Shown here one piece after another: positions 23,327 to 35,345 of a stretch of 64,000 nucleotides of DNA. A model generated the notes under the pieces. That model saw only the letters and a program-made list of their open reading frames with translations. It was not told the origin of the DNA and ran no database searches. This DNA comes from Shinisaurus crocodilurus (taxonomy: Eukaryota > Chordata > Lepidosauria > Squamata > Shinisauridae). Position 1 is the first letter of the stretch, and the number at the start of each line of letters is the position of its first letter. The DNA lies in contig CM037880.1 of assembly GCA_021292165.1 (NCBI GenBank), positions 136,464,564 to 136,528,563 of the forward strand. The letters run 5' to 3'. The position numbers were made by a program, and so were the translations under genes.

Positions 23327-23882
23327 TTTTGTACTTCTACCGGACCAATGCATCTACCAAGACCTGAATTTTAATATACGGTATGTTTACACAATCACTT
23401 AGCCTAAAGGGAAAACAAGAATTCTTGATCTTGCTATGTTTGTGGACACTTGCAACTCTTGATTCACACCCAAATATAAAACAAATCCAAAGTTGAAGTG
23501 AGTTCAGCAGCTGCTCTCCCAGGATAACCAATTCTATAAACAGGTCCTAGCAGAGAGGAAGAGGAGGCAAGCACATATGACTCCCAAAGCTGGCTGGGAA
23601 GGATCAGACACAGCAGTTCATTCTTGCTTTTGTGTTCTGGGGGCCTCTTCCAACACAGTGATAAGCACTGGTGCACAGGAAAAAAAGCATATAAACAGTG
23701 TTTATCTGCTGTATACGATCCTTCCCAGCCTACTTCGTTGAGAACAGCCCCTGGACTGTATTGGCCTCCTCTCCCTCTTTCTTAGCACCTGTTCATAGAT
23801 GCTGTTATCCTAATTCCATAAACAGCACCGAATCATCTATTTAACTGGATGCACACATGGCTGGGAAGCTATGACTGGCTAC

Positions 23883-24875
23883 CAGGGATGTTGAAGAATC
23901 CTTGGTCTCGCGTCACGAGTCTTTGGACCCGAGTCCCGAGTCAGAGTCCTTGGTCCAAAATGGTGACTCACGAGTCATGAGTCACGAGTCACAAGTCACT
24001 CCCAAAGCAGACTCCACGAGTCCCTATTAAAATCAATGGGGGGTTTCCCCAACAAAATAAGGCTACTTCAGATGTGTGGTTTAAATAAATTCTAGGCACA
24101 AGTGTGCCTTTTTATTTCAAAACTCTGCAACTGATTTTGGCAAGAACAGACCAGGCAGAAAAACCCAAAATAACCAGGCAGGCAGAGGAGGCAGGGAAGC
24201 CCAAAGCAGGCAGGCAGGCAGGCAGAGGCCTTTGTCTTGGACAATTCAACTGTTGAACTGGTCAAGAAGAGACCAGGCAGGCAGAGGAGGCTGGGAACCC
24301 CAGACAGGCAGGCAGAGGCAGCCAAACCCAAAATGTCTGAAAGGTTGCATTTTAGAAAAATGATTTTAAAAAATAAACTTACTGTACTTCCTAAAACTTA
24401 TCCATGTTGCATTTGAGGAACATGATTTTTTTTAAATGTTTGGCCCCCATTCTGGAACGGTGAGATCTCATCACAATTCCACCCTCACTGAACACCCGCT
24501 CCACTGGTGATGAACTTGCTGGAACCAAAAACACACTCAGAGCAGCCACACAGAATAATCTCAGGTCCTTCTTCTGCCTCTCCCAAGTACGCAACACATT
24601 AATCAAAATAAATCTTGACACACTGTTGGGGCTGCACTCCTGGTAGCCGTCTATAGTGGCCGAGCAGTGGCACACCTCGCTTCCATGTGCTCTTCGCCGG
24701 CAATCACGCTCCTCTCCACTCCTTCTGGCACAGCCCAGGGATGTTGAAGAGTCCTTGGTCTCGAGTCGAGTCTCGAGTCCCATTAAAAATATTGGGACTC
24801 GAGTCCGAGTCGAGTCAGAGGGGGGACTCAGTCCGACTCACGAGTTGAGTCCTCGAGTCCGAGTCCCCATCCCTG
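23883..24875 (-). mobile_element. hAT transposon, 993 bp, exact 8-bp TSD
   Basis: The element is bounded by CAGGGATG at 23883 and CATCCCTG at 24875, and flanked on both sides by CTGGCTAC (23875-23882 and 24876-24883). Both ends are built from many CGAGTC / GACTCG words. A second CAGGGATGTTGAAGAGTCC stands inside the right end at 24738. The middle encodes the end of a hAT transposase on the minus strand and carries GGCAGGCAGAGG repeats (24170-24320). It is internally deleted and non-autonomous. An inverted, shorter relative lies at 47838. Confidence 0.92.
24391..24690 (-). pseudogene. hAT transposase C-terminal fragment
   Basis: The minus-strand peptide includes SRFILINVLRTWERQKKDLR, then FCVAALSVFLVPASSSPVER, then VFSEGGIVMRSHRSRMGAKH and a final MFLKCNMDKF. 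The pattern VPASS.P.ERVFS followed by R.RM and an FLK(C)N ending is the hAT dimerisation domain (hATC) at the C-terminus of the transposase. The DDE catalytic residues and BED finger are absent. The open frame extends upstream to 24783 only through terminal-repeat sequence, which is not protein-like. Confidence 0.85.
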
Positions 24876-25671
24876 CTGGCTACCAATGACTTCACAGCAT
24901 GTGAGAGCTACGTGTTCATGCAGTAACACAGACTTGTGTGGAGTCAACACACATGAAACAAAATCCCTTTGAGAATCTTTATATGGCACTGGATAGAGAT
25001 GAATACACATGATTGTTCACAGGAATTGCTCAACTTTGCATGAGACTGCAGAGTAATCCAGGCTAGTATGCATGCATTTTGCCAAGGCCTGATTATAGGC
25101 TATTACACCACTGTGCAAAGTGCAAAGTGCAAAGTACAAGTCCTTCAAAGATGTGCAGACCTCTTTACACATTCTTAGCAGGTTCTCTTGATTGTAGCCT
25201 TAATTGTATCATAATTTTGCCATTTATTTATCTGAATTACACTCCATATAGGAGGGGTTCTTTTTGCGTCTAATCTTTCTTGAAGGTATTTTTATATTTT
25301 ATAATTAAAACAGAAGGAGCAAAAGCTAAGATTATACTAGCTTTGGAGAGTCATAGCTTACAAAGAAGCAGTGAAAAGAAACTTGGCTTCCACAATGTAA
25401 TGTTTAACCAAAGGTCAAACAAAATGATTCAAGTCTAATATAACTTAAATCAAAGTATTCTGGTTCTACCAGTTTGTAAATTGGCGTTTGAAACTTAAAA
25501 GCAACAGGTCAACTACAGGAAGGTAGATTTAGAAAGAAGGTTTGTAAAACCTTCCTCAACATTTTTTACAATGGAATAAACTGCTTTAACTTCTGAAATC
25601 TCCTTCCTCAACATTTTTTAGGGAAATTCTGGACACAAATCTCTGGCATGTTTTCAGTACAGGAAACAGTA

Positions 25672-25715
25672 CATCCCTGTGATACCCTGCTCTAAGACTG
25701 GGTATCACAGGGATG
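25672..25715. repeat. Perfect 16-bp-arm hairpin
   Basis: CATCCCTGTGATACCC (25672-25687) and GGGTATCACAGGGATG (25700-25715) pair perfectly around a 12-base loop. The CATCCCTG/CAGGGATG words recall hAT ends pointing outward in reverse, so it may be a relic or a solo terminal pair. Confidence 0.65.
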
Positions 25716-26143
25716 AGCGAATCAGCAAAACTTGAGCTTGACAACTGTTCTCCGAATTCCATCTTGAAGCTCATTCTGAGTTGAGTCCATATCAGAATGT
25801 GAGCTTTGTTTTTTTTCTTTTTGTATGAAAATTCGTGCACATTTTAGTCTGTATTTTCCAAATTTATGGATCAATTGTGCCCATCTTTGAAATGTATGCA
25901 TTCTTCTGTGTATTTGTGCACATTTTTCAAAAGTACACATTTTCATTTGCATTTTTCAAATGTATGCATGCTGTCGAACACATTTTTTGTGTGTACACAA
26001 ATCACACTGCAAGCTTGGAAATGTATGGACTTCAGCCGCAGATTGTGTCCGAGTCCATGTTCAGTCCAAGAGATGCAAACTGGGTGAATTCTGATTCAAA
26101 AAATGATCTTTTTTTTAGATTTCTCATCCATCCCTCTGACTCC

Positions 26144-26340
26144 AAGATTCAGATCCAGGTTCTAGTCCCCCTCGGCCTGAAATCTCACTGGGTGATCTTT
26201 GCCAGTCTCTGATTCTCAGCCTACCACCTCACAAGGGTTGTTGTGAGGAGAAAATGGAGAGGAAAGGAGGAATATGTTAAGCCCGACTTTGGGTTCCTTG
26301 AGGAAAAAGGCGGGTATAAATATAATAAATAAAATAAAAT
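26144..26340 (+). mobile_element. tRNA-derived SINE (AATAAA-tail family)
   Basis: GATCCAGGTTCTAGTCCCCC is the box B/T-arm-like segment. It is followed by CTCACTGGGTGATC, CACAAGGGTTGTTGTGAGGA and GGGTTCCTTGAGGAAAAAGG, and ends GGTATAAATATAATAAATAAA. The 5' tRNA part is truncated. The same order is seen at 54501 and 54758. Confidence 0.8.
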
Positions 26341-26623
26341 CAGTGATAATTTAGTGCTACAGTAGCCTAACACAACAATCACACACTTGGATTCACAACA
26401 CTGTATCAAATTTCCAAAGCATTCGTGATACTAAGGTCACTATCTCTCACATAATTTCATATTTAGGTGAAGAGCCCAAGCATCGAGTTGCTCAGCAGAC
26501 TAGAGAGGGTCTCCCATCAGTATAACGGCCTGACCTGCTAGCTTTCCACCTCAGACAAGCAGCCAGAGTAGTAAATATTCCCTCACTGTCTGAAAAGAAT
26601 GAGTTGCCCAGGCTTCCTCCTAA

Positions 26624-27158
26624 CCTTGGGAGCTGGAGAAGGGTGGGTGAGGATCATCCCCACAGTTGCATTATGACTGGGGGCTCCAACATATAGCCCA
26701 TGGGCACCAACGTGCCTGCAGACACATCTCTTGGTGACCGCCAGGCTCCCTGTCCCTCCTGATTTTTTTTTAAAAACATATTTTTATTTTTATTTTTTAA
26801 ACTGGGAGTCTGGCTTGCTGAAAAGTGAAGTGCTGCCCTCCCGCACCATCTTTATTTGAGGTCAAAAGAGTGCCTTTGTTTTGGAACTCAGACCCCACCT
26901 CTGCCTTGTACTTAGGTTCTTGGGCTAGGCACTTTTCTATTAGTCTCACCAGTTTGCCTTCAGGGAAATGAGTCTTTTGTGACTGGCCATACCCACCATG
27001 GCAGCCATTTTATGACTAGGTAAGTCCCCATGGCAGCCATTTTGTGAGACTGCCCATGACACTATCATTCCAAATGTGCCCACTGATCCAAAAAGGTTGG
27101 GGACCCTGGCTCCATGAAACTACAGGGATGATCCTCACCCTCCTCTCCAGCCCCAAGG
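26624..27158. repeat. Second fold-back with a hAT element in its loop
   Basis: Arm 26624-26671 (CCTTGGGAGCTGGAGAAGGG...) is the imperfect reverse complement of 27112-27158, including GGTGAGGATCATCCC / GGGATGATCCTCACC. The hAT element at 26677-27108 fills the loop. The arrangement repeats that at 18689-19084. Confidence 0.7.
26677..27108. mobile_element. Non-autonomous hAT element, 432 bp
   Basis: The ends GGGGGCTCCAACATATAG and AAAAGGTTGGGGACCCTG, the text CCCATGGGCACCAACGTGCC and the GGCAGCCATTTTGTGAGA segment are shared with copies at 32395 and, in part, 35346. No clean 8-bp duplication is visible here. Confidence 0.75.
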
Positions 27159-27663
27159 TCAAAATCTTTGTTTGATTCAAAATTGGCTCAGTAATTTGGA
27201 GTGCACTTATCTGTTTCCCAAGTGATCTCTTCCCAGCTTGGTGTCAATTTGATTTTTTTGCTTCCACTTTTGCTGTTACTTTTGCTGTTTTGCTGTTACT
27301 TTTGCTGAAAAGGCACTTCCATTTTTCAGTAGGTTTTAAATGGTCTCTCAAAATCCTCCTTCTCTACATGATTGGCAGGAGCTCCACCACAGCCCTTACC
27401 TCCAGCTCTAACTATAGATGTCATGTCTGTCAGGGACAGTATGTAAAGGGCTTCTGACTAACCTTCAGCTCATTCAGGTCATGGAGCTTTCCCAAACCTG
27501 GTTAGGGATCGGCCTCCCAGATTCTCAGACTGTTTAGTTCATAACCAGACACAGGTAAAGGTTTAACAGTACCTGGGCAACAGGCTCTTTTCACTTACCG
27601 GTAATAAGGTAAGGTTGCATGGGAAAAGCTGGCCTCTTGACACAGGGTTTTAAAAAGCTACAG

Positions 27664-27795
27664 AGAGCCAGTATGAATCACTGGTTAGAGTGAGGACTAG
27701 GACTTACTGACTCTTGTTCAACTCTCCACTCAGCTATGAAAATCACTGGTTGACCCTGAGCCAATCGCTCTTTCCTACCCTAACCTTGCTAAATC
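27664..27795 (+). mobile_element. tRNA-derived SINE, old and truncated
   Basis: AGAGCCAGTATGAATCACTG, then GGTTAGAGTGAGGACTAGGA, resembles the SINE head GAGCCAGTGTGGTGTAGTGG. The similarity fades after CTGAGCCAATCGCTC, and the tail is missing. Confidence 0.65.
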
Positions 27796-28284
27796 TGTGC
27801 TTTAGACATGAGGCTTCCCTGAAGCAGCACACATTTATTTTAAGATGTTTTACCCTAATTACAGTTATCTAACTATGAATGCCAAATCCACATCCTCAAG
27901 AGCAAGACAGAAAAGGATCAGCAACAACACTACAACACACATCACACAGAGGCACAGCTATACCATCTTAAAAGCAAATATTCACACTGCCAACATCACC
28001 AAAACAAAATGCAAGGAGGGCAGAAAGGCAGGATTACTCATTCAAATCTAGCTCACCACTTCCTAAAACCTTGGGACGAGCAGTGGTAAGTTAAAAACAC
28101 TTTAAAATGAAAAGGCTAGAGTCATATCTCAAGTTGTACCCGCATTAACCTCGGCAATTGAAAACCAGCTAAATAAATATGTCTTATACCTTTTCCAAAT
28201 GGCACATAGGAACTGGAGCATCTCCCGGACAGGGCACTCCACCATTAAAGGGCATAAGGACATCGCTTGAAGGTCCATCTAGAA

Positions 28285-28420
28285 CAGGGCTCTCCAACCT
28301 TGGTTCCCCAGATGTTGCTGGCCTACAGCTCCCAGCATACCCAGCCAGCATGGCTAATGGCAAGGGATTCTGGGAACTGTAGTCCAGCAACATCTGGGGA
28401 CCCAAGGTTGGAGAGCCCTG
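28285..28420. mobile_element. hAT palindromic MITE with exact 8-bp TSD
   Basis: A 136-bp element with ends CAGGGCTCTCCAACCTTGG and its reverse complement, flanked by ATCTAGAA at 28277-28284 and 28421-28428. The arms are near identical, with CTCCCAGCATACCCAGCC in the middle. It is the best preserved copy of the common palindromic family. Confidence 0.93.
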
Positions 28421-30392
28421 ATCTAGAACAAAGGTAGGCAAGCCATGGGTGTATTTGGCAATTTGGGAAACTGTCATGATCACAACCACAAAATGGCTGC
28501 CATGGGAGGTGTGGCAAAGGACAAGTAACCTGCCCAAAAGACTGAGTTCAAGGCAGAGCTGGGGTCTGAGCCCCAACACACCAAACAACTCCTTTGAACC
28601 TAAAATGTTCAGCGACAGCACCAACCTATTTCACAGCAATCCCAGCTGGCAGTAAGAAAATGTGTTAATTAAAACAAAATCAAATAAAGTAAAATAAAAA
28701 GTGGGAGGGGTAGGGTACCTTGGTGGGCACCAAGAAAGATGTCCTGGAGTGCACACTGCCTACCCCTGATCTAGATGGTCCATTTTATTTTCCAGTGGTG
28801 GACAGATAGATGCTTCTAGGAAGCCCACAACATAAAGGCAAGACCCTTTCTTCCTGTTGCTAATGAAACAGAATTTGTTTTAATACGGCACAATATTGCT
28901 CCACAGCCCCATGCAAAAAGACTGGGCTTAATTTACACAAATAAGCAATTATGGGTGGTTTAAACAGGACACATAAGCTACACAGGGAGAATAGACTAAA
29001 AAGGACTTCTAAAAGCATGGTAGGAGCCATTTTCTACCATGTGGTTTTGACCATAAAAGCACTCAATTACCCACATTGGATACAGAATACAGGTTCATAT
29101 GGGTGTTTGGATAAACTTGCTCTTATCTAAACCAATAGGTAGTAAATTCTTAAGACATCATAAACATTTATATTTAGCTCAAAGGATTCAGATGCTTTCA
29201 TAACACAGGAAACTCAAGGAATTTCCTTATCCTGAAAGGGCTGGTTTGCTAGTCAGATGTGCTGGTCATCTTGCCCCTTTTGATAAATGAAACGATTGGC
29301 AACCAGTTAATTGTAATAAATTATAATAAGCCAAATAGCTTTACCACAAGTACTCAAGGCAGAGGATGGGCAAAACCTGCAAGATTCGGCTTCCAACACG
29401 GTAGTAGTGTGGTACTGTACATATGAGATGGAAATAAGGATGCTACCTATGTATATTGATCTGTGGTGCTACAGCTAGTTGTAAACAGGTGGTCATAAGA
29501 TCAATGAGTCACAAAAGCTCACCTTTTTAAATAGGTGAAAATGAGTGGGAAAGGTTGAAGCTAATTAAGTAAAAATATACAGAGCCAAAGCAATGCAAGT
29601 CATTAGTCACTGAAGGTAAGTACACTAGGAAATATTGGCAAAACAATTACGTAATAGAAGAAATACGAGAGTTCACAAGGCGGCGGGAGGGGGGGGGGGA
29701 GAGACTTAAAATATTTCACTGAAAAGTTCCAATCCAAAAACAGCATATTCCTATTTTTAAACCATCAGCCAGACTGATTACTTTGACAGAATGGTGAACT
29801 GGATTATTACATATGCTGAGGCTCAGGCATTTGCCTTAAGCTTGTTGTTTATTAACAGCAGAAACTTGGAATCTAAAATATTGTAATTCTGGTTTCAAAG
29901 CTACTTTCAACGAAGAAATATTCCAAAAGTTATTGGAATAGGTTAATCCAAAAACCCCAATCTGGGCAACAGTCAGTATCCCACCTCTTCCATGAATGCA
30001 GCTCCAGGCGTGAAACAAATTCCTTTCATTAAAAGCTTCTACAGCACTAAGCTCAAATGCTCTTAGTCATATAATAGGCACAAAAACACTACTGAAGTGC
30101 CCCCCCTGCCCTGCTTTCATGACTCAGCTTCAGTGTGTGCTCTCTCTTTTCAATGTGAAAGCCGAGGCTAGCCATAAAACCGCTTGTCCAAGCAGCTTCT
30201 TAAACAACCATACAAGAACTGGCTCAACAAGCTTTTCTACCATTCCATTGTCAGATCCAATTTGAATTGGTCTTCATAAGCACATTCATAATACATGTCT
30301 GACATAAAAGTGTTGCTACTTTAAGAAAATATGCTTACAATTAACACTAGTAATAACATTATTCTCTAATAAACAAAACTATGATTCTAGTA

Positions 30393-30432
<40 letters not shown>
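30393..30432. repeat. (CAT)n microsatellite
   Basis: Thirteen uninterrupted CAT units plus one base. A simple repeat in intron 3. Confidence 0.97.
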
Positions 30433-31114
30433 TTTAGTTCAATATTATTTTTTACTAGTAAAGTGCCATCTTAGTTGCTTCCTTGAGAAACTTAACAGTG
30501 ACTCTAAACTACTGGTAGAATCATATTTATGCTCCTTTTTTATTTATAAAATATGAAGGGGCCTTCAAGGAGTATTTCTTACTAATGAGGGAAAGAAAAA
30601 GCAACCATCCTACATGGAGTCTTAACACTAGATTTGGAAAGGCAAAATTATGGTAATATCAAGGCCACCATCCAGCCACCAACTGTGTAGATGTAAAGAG
30701 CTACTTGCCCTTGAAGGACTATATACAGCATTCTTCATAGAGATATGCACACACATACACACACAAACACACTAATGGGCTACAGTTGAAGTAAGCAAGT
30801 GATCCAACCCTCATGCATGCTGTCCTCTCCTCCTCCATCCATGCCCCAAATCTGCTCTGGAGGGTCCCCAAATCCTCTGGAGCAATGGGGGGGGGGGTCT
30901 GCAGAAGGGAAGGAGAATCCATTTTGTCAGTGGTTCTGTTCTGCTGGCGGAACAACACCATTGGATGCAACCCTACTGATTGTGGAATAATCCAAACTAG
31001 CAGTCTCTTGCAAGGCTGAGCACTGTTAGATATGTTTATATCTAAGCACTGTAGAAAGAATGCTGGATTGCAGCGTAAAGGAACTTTTAAGATACAGATA
31101 AGAGCTACCCTCTA

Positions 31115-31310
31115 AGTAAGTAAGCACAGGTTAGAACGCTGGACTAGGACTAGGGAGACCCGAGTTTGATGAAGCTGAAGCGCACTGGGAAAACTCAGGC
31201 CAATCACTATTCAGCTAGCCTACCTCAAAGGCATGTTGCAAGGACAAAATATGGGGTGTTGTTTTTTTTATGTGTACTACCTTGAGCTCTTTGGGAGAAG
31301 GTAGTGTTGA
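31115..31310 (+). mobile_element. tRNA-derived SINE, diverged
   Basis: GGTTAGAACGCTGGACTAGG, then GGGAGACCCGAGTTTGATG, then CTACCTCAAAGGCATGTTGC follow the SINE order seen at 54501, with many changes. The tail is a TTTGGGAGAAGGTA text without the usual AATAAA run. Confidence 0.65.
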
Positions 31311-32280
31311 GGAAGGTGAGGGGTGACTGAAGCCCACTGTGAGTGCATGCTTGCATAGGTATGTAGGCTGTGGGTCCACCCACTTCTGCACGCAGCCCTC
31401 AGTGTGCTTGTCCAGAGCCAATTTAGCCCTTGGGCCGAAAAAGGTTCCCCACACTTGTATTAGAGGTTTGACATTGGGGAACTTTGGGTTCAAACGTGTC
31501 TCCTACTCTCTTTTTCCAGCAAGTTTGGACTGTGCAAGTTCAACTGCATATGGGGGCCAGAGAGGGTCTGACCTTTGAATGCCCATTTGGTACTTTCCAT
31601 CTCTTTGGTTTAATAAGGCTGTGAGGCTTGCACAACTACACTGTGACCCACCAAGCTGAGAATGCAGGCAACCAGCCATACATTGCAGTCTACCAGGTGC
31701 TTGACACCTCCCCACCCCGCTTTGGCACTCCTGGGCAGGCAGCCAAAACAAGTGGTTTATCAAGCCCCTGGCAGGCCGCCATACACAATTGTTGGGCTGT
31801 CTTCAGCTTGGTGAGTCACAAATTGTGCAGTCACAAATTCTGATGTTAGCCATTCTAGTATTCTTTTAGCTGTGAAAAAGAGTTATTCGCTTAGGGATTC
31901 ATGGCTCACGGTAAGGAGGACACCGACTGTTAATAATGATATGCTGAATGCTACTTACAGTCAAGGCTAACAGGCTGTCCATCTCTTATCATAAAGTTTC
32001 TTTTGACATTGATGTAAGTTATTTGCTACATACAAGATCTTTAGTGATCACAACCTAATGCAATACACCCTTTACCACAAGCTTTACTCAGGCCTGATTT
32101 ACACACACCCCTACCCTGAGGCAAGGTAGCCACATGAAAACCCAATGGAAGCAGGTCTACAGGGTAAATATGTTTGGTGAAGCTGCTCCCCCAAGGTTGT
32201 GGCCATTTTCACTCTTTGATCTGTCCTGTGAAAGTGGCCAAAACAGTTTCAGAAAGCCATTTTACACAGTCAGCTCAACA

Positions 32281-32345
32281 TTTATTTATTTATTATATTT
32301 ATACCCCGCCTTTTTTCCTGCAAGGAAGCCAAGGACCTGTCTCCA
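32281..32345 (-). mobile_element. tRNA-SINE 3' tail only
   Basis: TTTATTTATTTATTATATTT, then ATACCCCGCCTTTTTTCCTG, then CAAGGAAGCCAAGG is the reverse complement of the SINE tail. The body is absent. Confidence 0.75.
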
Positions 32346-32394
32346 TGTGGCTGCCTTTCCAAGCAGATAGGATACCACACCACAGAGTGTAGTG

Positions 32395-33052
32395 CAGGGG
32401 GTCTCCAATGTGGTGCCCATGGGCACCAATGTGCCAGTGAACACCTGTCGGTAAGCACTGCACCAGGCTCTCTGCCCCTGTTGATTTTATTTTATTTCTT
32501 AAGTTTTTTTTTTTTTATTAAAACGTTTTTTAAAAAACTTTTGTGGTATGTTGATCATGCATCCCAGACCTAAAGCCCCTCCAGAGCATTATAAGATTGT
32601 GCTGACTTTTTGCAATTCTGTACTCTATGCATCCTAACTGAATTTGATTGTGCTTAATCGTTTTCTTTAACTGTTTCAGGCTATGTTTAGCCAGTGTTCA
32701 CTGTACTGAATAAATGATATAAAAATAAAGTTTGAAAAGACTTTTTTTAAATTGGGAGGCTGGTATGCTGCAAAATTAAGTACTATCTTTATTTGGGTAC
32801 AAAAGACTGGTTTTGTGTCTTGGAGCTCAGGCCCCACCTCTGCCTTGTAATTAGGCTCTTGGGCAAGCTAGTTTTCTTTTAGTCTCACCAATTTGCCTTC
32901 TGGGAAATGAGTGTTTTGTGACCGGCCATGCCCACCATAGCAGCCACTTTATGAATAAGCAAGCCCCCTTTGGCAGCCATTTTGTGAGAGCACCCATAAC
33001 ACTCTGAAAACTCCAAATGTGACCACCGACACAAAAAGCTTGGGGACCACTG
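32395..33052. mobile_element. Non-autonomous hAT element with exact 8-bp TSD
   Basis: Starts CAGGGGGTCTCCAATGTGG and ends CTTGGGGACCACTG, flanked by GTGTAGTG at 32387-32394 and 33053-33060. It shares its body with 26677 and 35346. About 230 bp near 32515-32745 (TTTGTGGTATGTTGATCATG ... AATAAAGTTTGAAAAG) have no counterpart in the 26677 copy, so this may be a secondary insertion. Confidence 0.9.
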
Positions 33053-33166
33053 GTGTAGTGCATTAAGCCACAACCAAGCTGTGCTGCAGAAAAACAGAAG
33101 GACCTTGGCTTTCACATATAGGACTGCTGTCTGTCTCTCAAAGAGTATGGATTGATTTCAAACCAA

Positions 33167-33814
33167 CAGGACCGGTGCTACCGCTAGGCCAACTAGGCTG
33201 TTGCCTAGGGCGCGTAGCGGAAGAGGGCGCAGAACGCTGCGCTCCTCTTCGCTGCCGGCGCGCTCCTGCCCTGCCTGCCCGCCTCACCGAGAAAGCCAGG
33301 TCAGTGCGGGGGATTGCGCCCGGAGTAGTGGTGGGGCTGAGCATGGCGCCTCCCCCCCACCTTGCCTCACCTCCGTGCCGCCTCCCCCCACCTCGCCTCT
33401 GCGCCGCCTCCCCCCCCCGCGCCGCCTCCCCCCCCCCGCGCCGCCTCCCCCCCACCTCGCCTCGCCTTGCTTCACTTCGCCTCCGTGCCGCCTCCCCCCC
33501 CGACACCTACCTTCTCCGCGCTGTTTCCGGAGCCCCGCCCGCGCTCTGTTTTGGCGGGAGGAACCAGGGCAACAGGGCTTAAACAGCCCTGTTGCTCTGG
33601 TTTCCCCCGGCCAAAAACAGAGCGCGGGGGTCCCTTTTCGGAGGAGGCGTGGGAAGGTAGGTGGGGGGCGGCAGCGTGCGGGGGGGGTCTGGTGGCAGCG
33701 GCGGCAGGAGGTTGCAGAGCAGGGCTGCTTTCCGGAGCCCCCCCCCACGGCACGAGAGGGGGGGCGCTAAATATAATTTAGCCTAGAGCGCCAAACTGCC
33801 CTGCACTGGTCCTG
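33167..33814 (+). mobile_element. GC-rich hAT element, copy 1, exact 8-bp TSD
   Basis: The 648-bp element begins CAGGACCGGTGCTACCGCTA and ends GCCCTGCACTGGTCCTG. It is flanked by CAAACCAA at 33159-33166 and 33815-33822. A CpG-dense centre contains a tandem array of CCGCCTCCCCC units (33370-33502) and an 18-bp-arm hairpin (33562-33579 with 33585-33602). Long open frames in all frames come from base composition only; no transposase motif is seen. A reverse-oriented copy lies at 44412. Confidence 0.93.
33370..33502. repeat. GC-rich minisatellite in hAT copy 1
   Basis: Repeats of GCGCCGCCTCCCCCCC, interspersed with CACCTCGCCTC, with a period of roughly 20 bases. Copy 2 at 44412 lacks a matching array, so it grew within copy 1. 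Confidence 0.75.
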
Positions 33815-34335
33815 CAAACCAAACATCAACATGACAGAGCAAGAATAACTAAAACCAGACTTCAGAGTCAAATTAAACAGTGTTCTGAGTTCCTGTTTAC
33901 TCCACCTTAACCTGTCCCTATAACCTGCAGTATCGACAATTTTCTGCCTCTCCTGCTAGCCAGGCTGCCATTGCTTTAAATTGTCCTTGAGCTGGGAACT
34001 TGACCATTGCTTCTCTAGATGTGAAGAACCCTGGGCAGGCAGAAAAGTGGGCACACACTTAATTTTACTACTAGATTTCAGATAAAATTTACACAACAAT
34101 AAATTAAAACAGTATAAAATAAAAATTATAATTAGATAAAACAGCAAAAAAGCAGAAAAATCCAATATTTTAACCAATTACAGACCCCCAATTAGACTCA
34201 GACCCTGCTCTGTAGACTACTTAATAATGGTTAATGCAGCCCAGCTAGACTCCAGCTCTAACCGGAATCGGATATCCACTTCTTCAAAACCACAAAACAT
34301 TCTGGGCAGAACTGAAAAAGTATTAACTAACAGTG

Positions 34336-34393
34336 CAATCCTATTCATATCTACTCAGAAGTAAGCTCCAATGTGCATATAGGATTGTAGCCT
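34336..34393. mobile_element. Small MITE-like repeat with TGCAATCCTAT ends
   Basis: TGCAATCCTATTCATATC at the left and CATATAGGATTGTAG at the right form inverted ends around an ACTCAGAAGTAAGC core. The ends resemble the hairpin at 238-359. Confidence 0.6.
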
Positions 34394-35345
34394 AAGCCAT
34401 GTCCACAAATCAGTTGAGTTCCGTCTTAAAAATGTTTTTAATAATGAACATTACTGAAAAATGTTCTAGTGCTGTATTTAATCAGTAGCCTATTTATTTA
34501 AAAGATATGCAAATATTAAAACACCTTCTAGAAGTGTTAGTATAGTTTCTACAGGGGGTTTTAAAAAAAAGTTTTGTGGCTGAATAACATGGGAAACCAC
34601 TTTGAGAAAAATTTGATGTGATGCCTGAATGGGCTTGATTCGTGTACTTCCATTCCTTTCATCTTTTGATGGGAGAAGCTCATTATGAATTAATATCTGA
34701 TAATTTGGTAATAATTTTCCAGTTTTAAGCTTAAGTGACTATATGTTCCGAAGCCTTATCACCTACACTCCAAAAGAACAAATTCCACTATTTAAACACC
34801 CATTATTTACAATTCACTGCATTCTGTCAACAATTGCAAATACACACTTGAACAGGATTAAACCACTTTATTGCTAAAGCAGTAGGTGCTCAAAGTGCTA
34901 CGGAGAGTGCTTTGTATAAAAACTACAAAGACAAATTGTCCCTGAGGAAGATTCATAATCATTATTTTGACTGTAGGAAAGTCTTCAGCTTTGAATATTT
35001 TTCAAGTACCAGACGACGACATTTGAAGATTTGATAGGACAATCCCTCTGTTACATATCTAATCCCTACAGGGTTTTGGGGGAGGTTTAACAGCTCATCA
35101 AGTGCTTTGATAGCCGGAATAGAAAGATGTTCAACTAGTGGACAACAAGAAGCAACAAGGAAATGAAGGAAATCAAACTCTCTGAGAGTAACTTGCCCTC
35201 ATCACTGCACCTGATGTAGCCATTCAGCCACAGTAATAATTCCTTCTGGGCAAGCTGCCATAGATAAACACAAACATGTAAGTGGGAGGATAAAAAAAAA
35301 ATCCTAGTACTTAGTGGCATGAACAGACCTTCCTTTATCAGCCTA

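Noticed and set aside
24691..24783. Upstream extension of the hAT transposase frame
   Set aside because: The peptide comes from terminal-repeat sequence (CGAGTC words), so it is not part of the ancestral protein.
30393..30432. CAT array as a coding His or Met tract
   Set aside because: There is no surrounding frame with coding character or splice sites; it is an intronic microsatellite.
33201..33770. Open frames of up to 189 codons, both strands, in the GC-rich segment
   Set aside because: All frames are open because the base composition lacks stops. The peptides are Pro, Arg, Ala and Gly runs, with no motif, and the segment is a bounded transposon with an exact target duplication.
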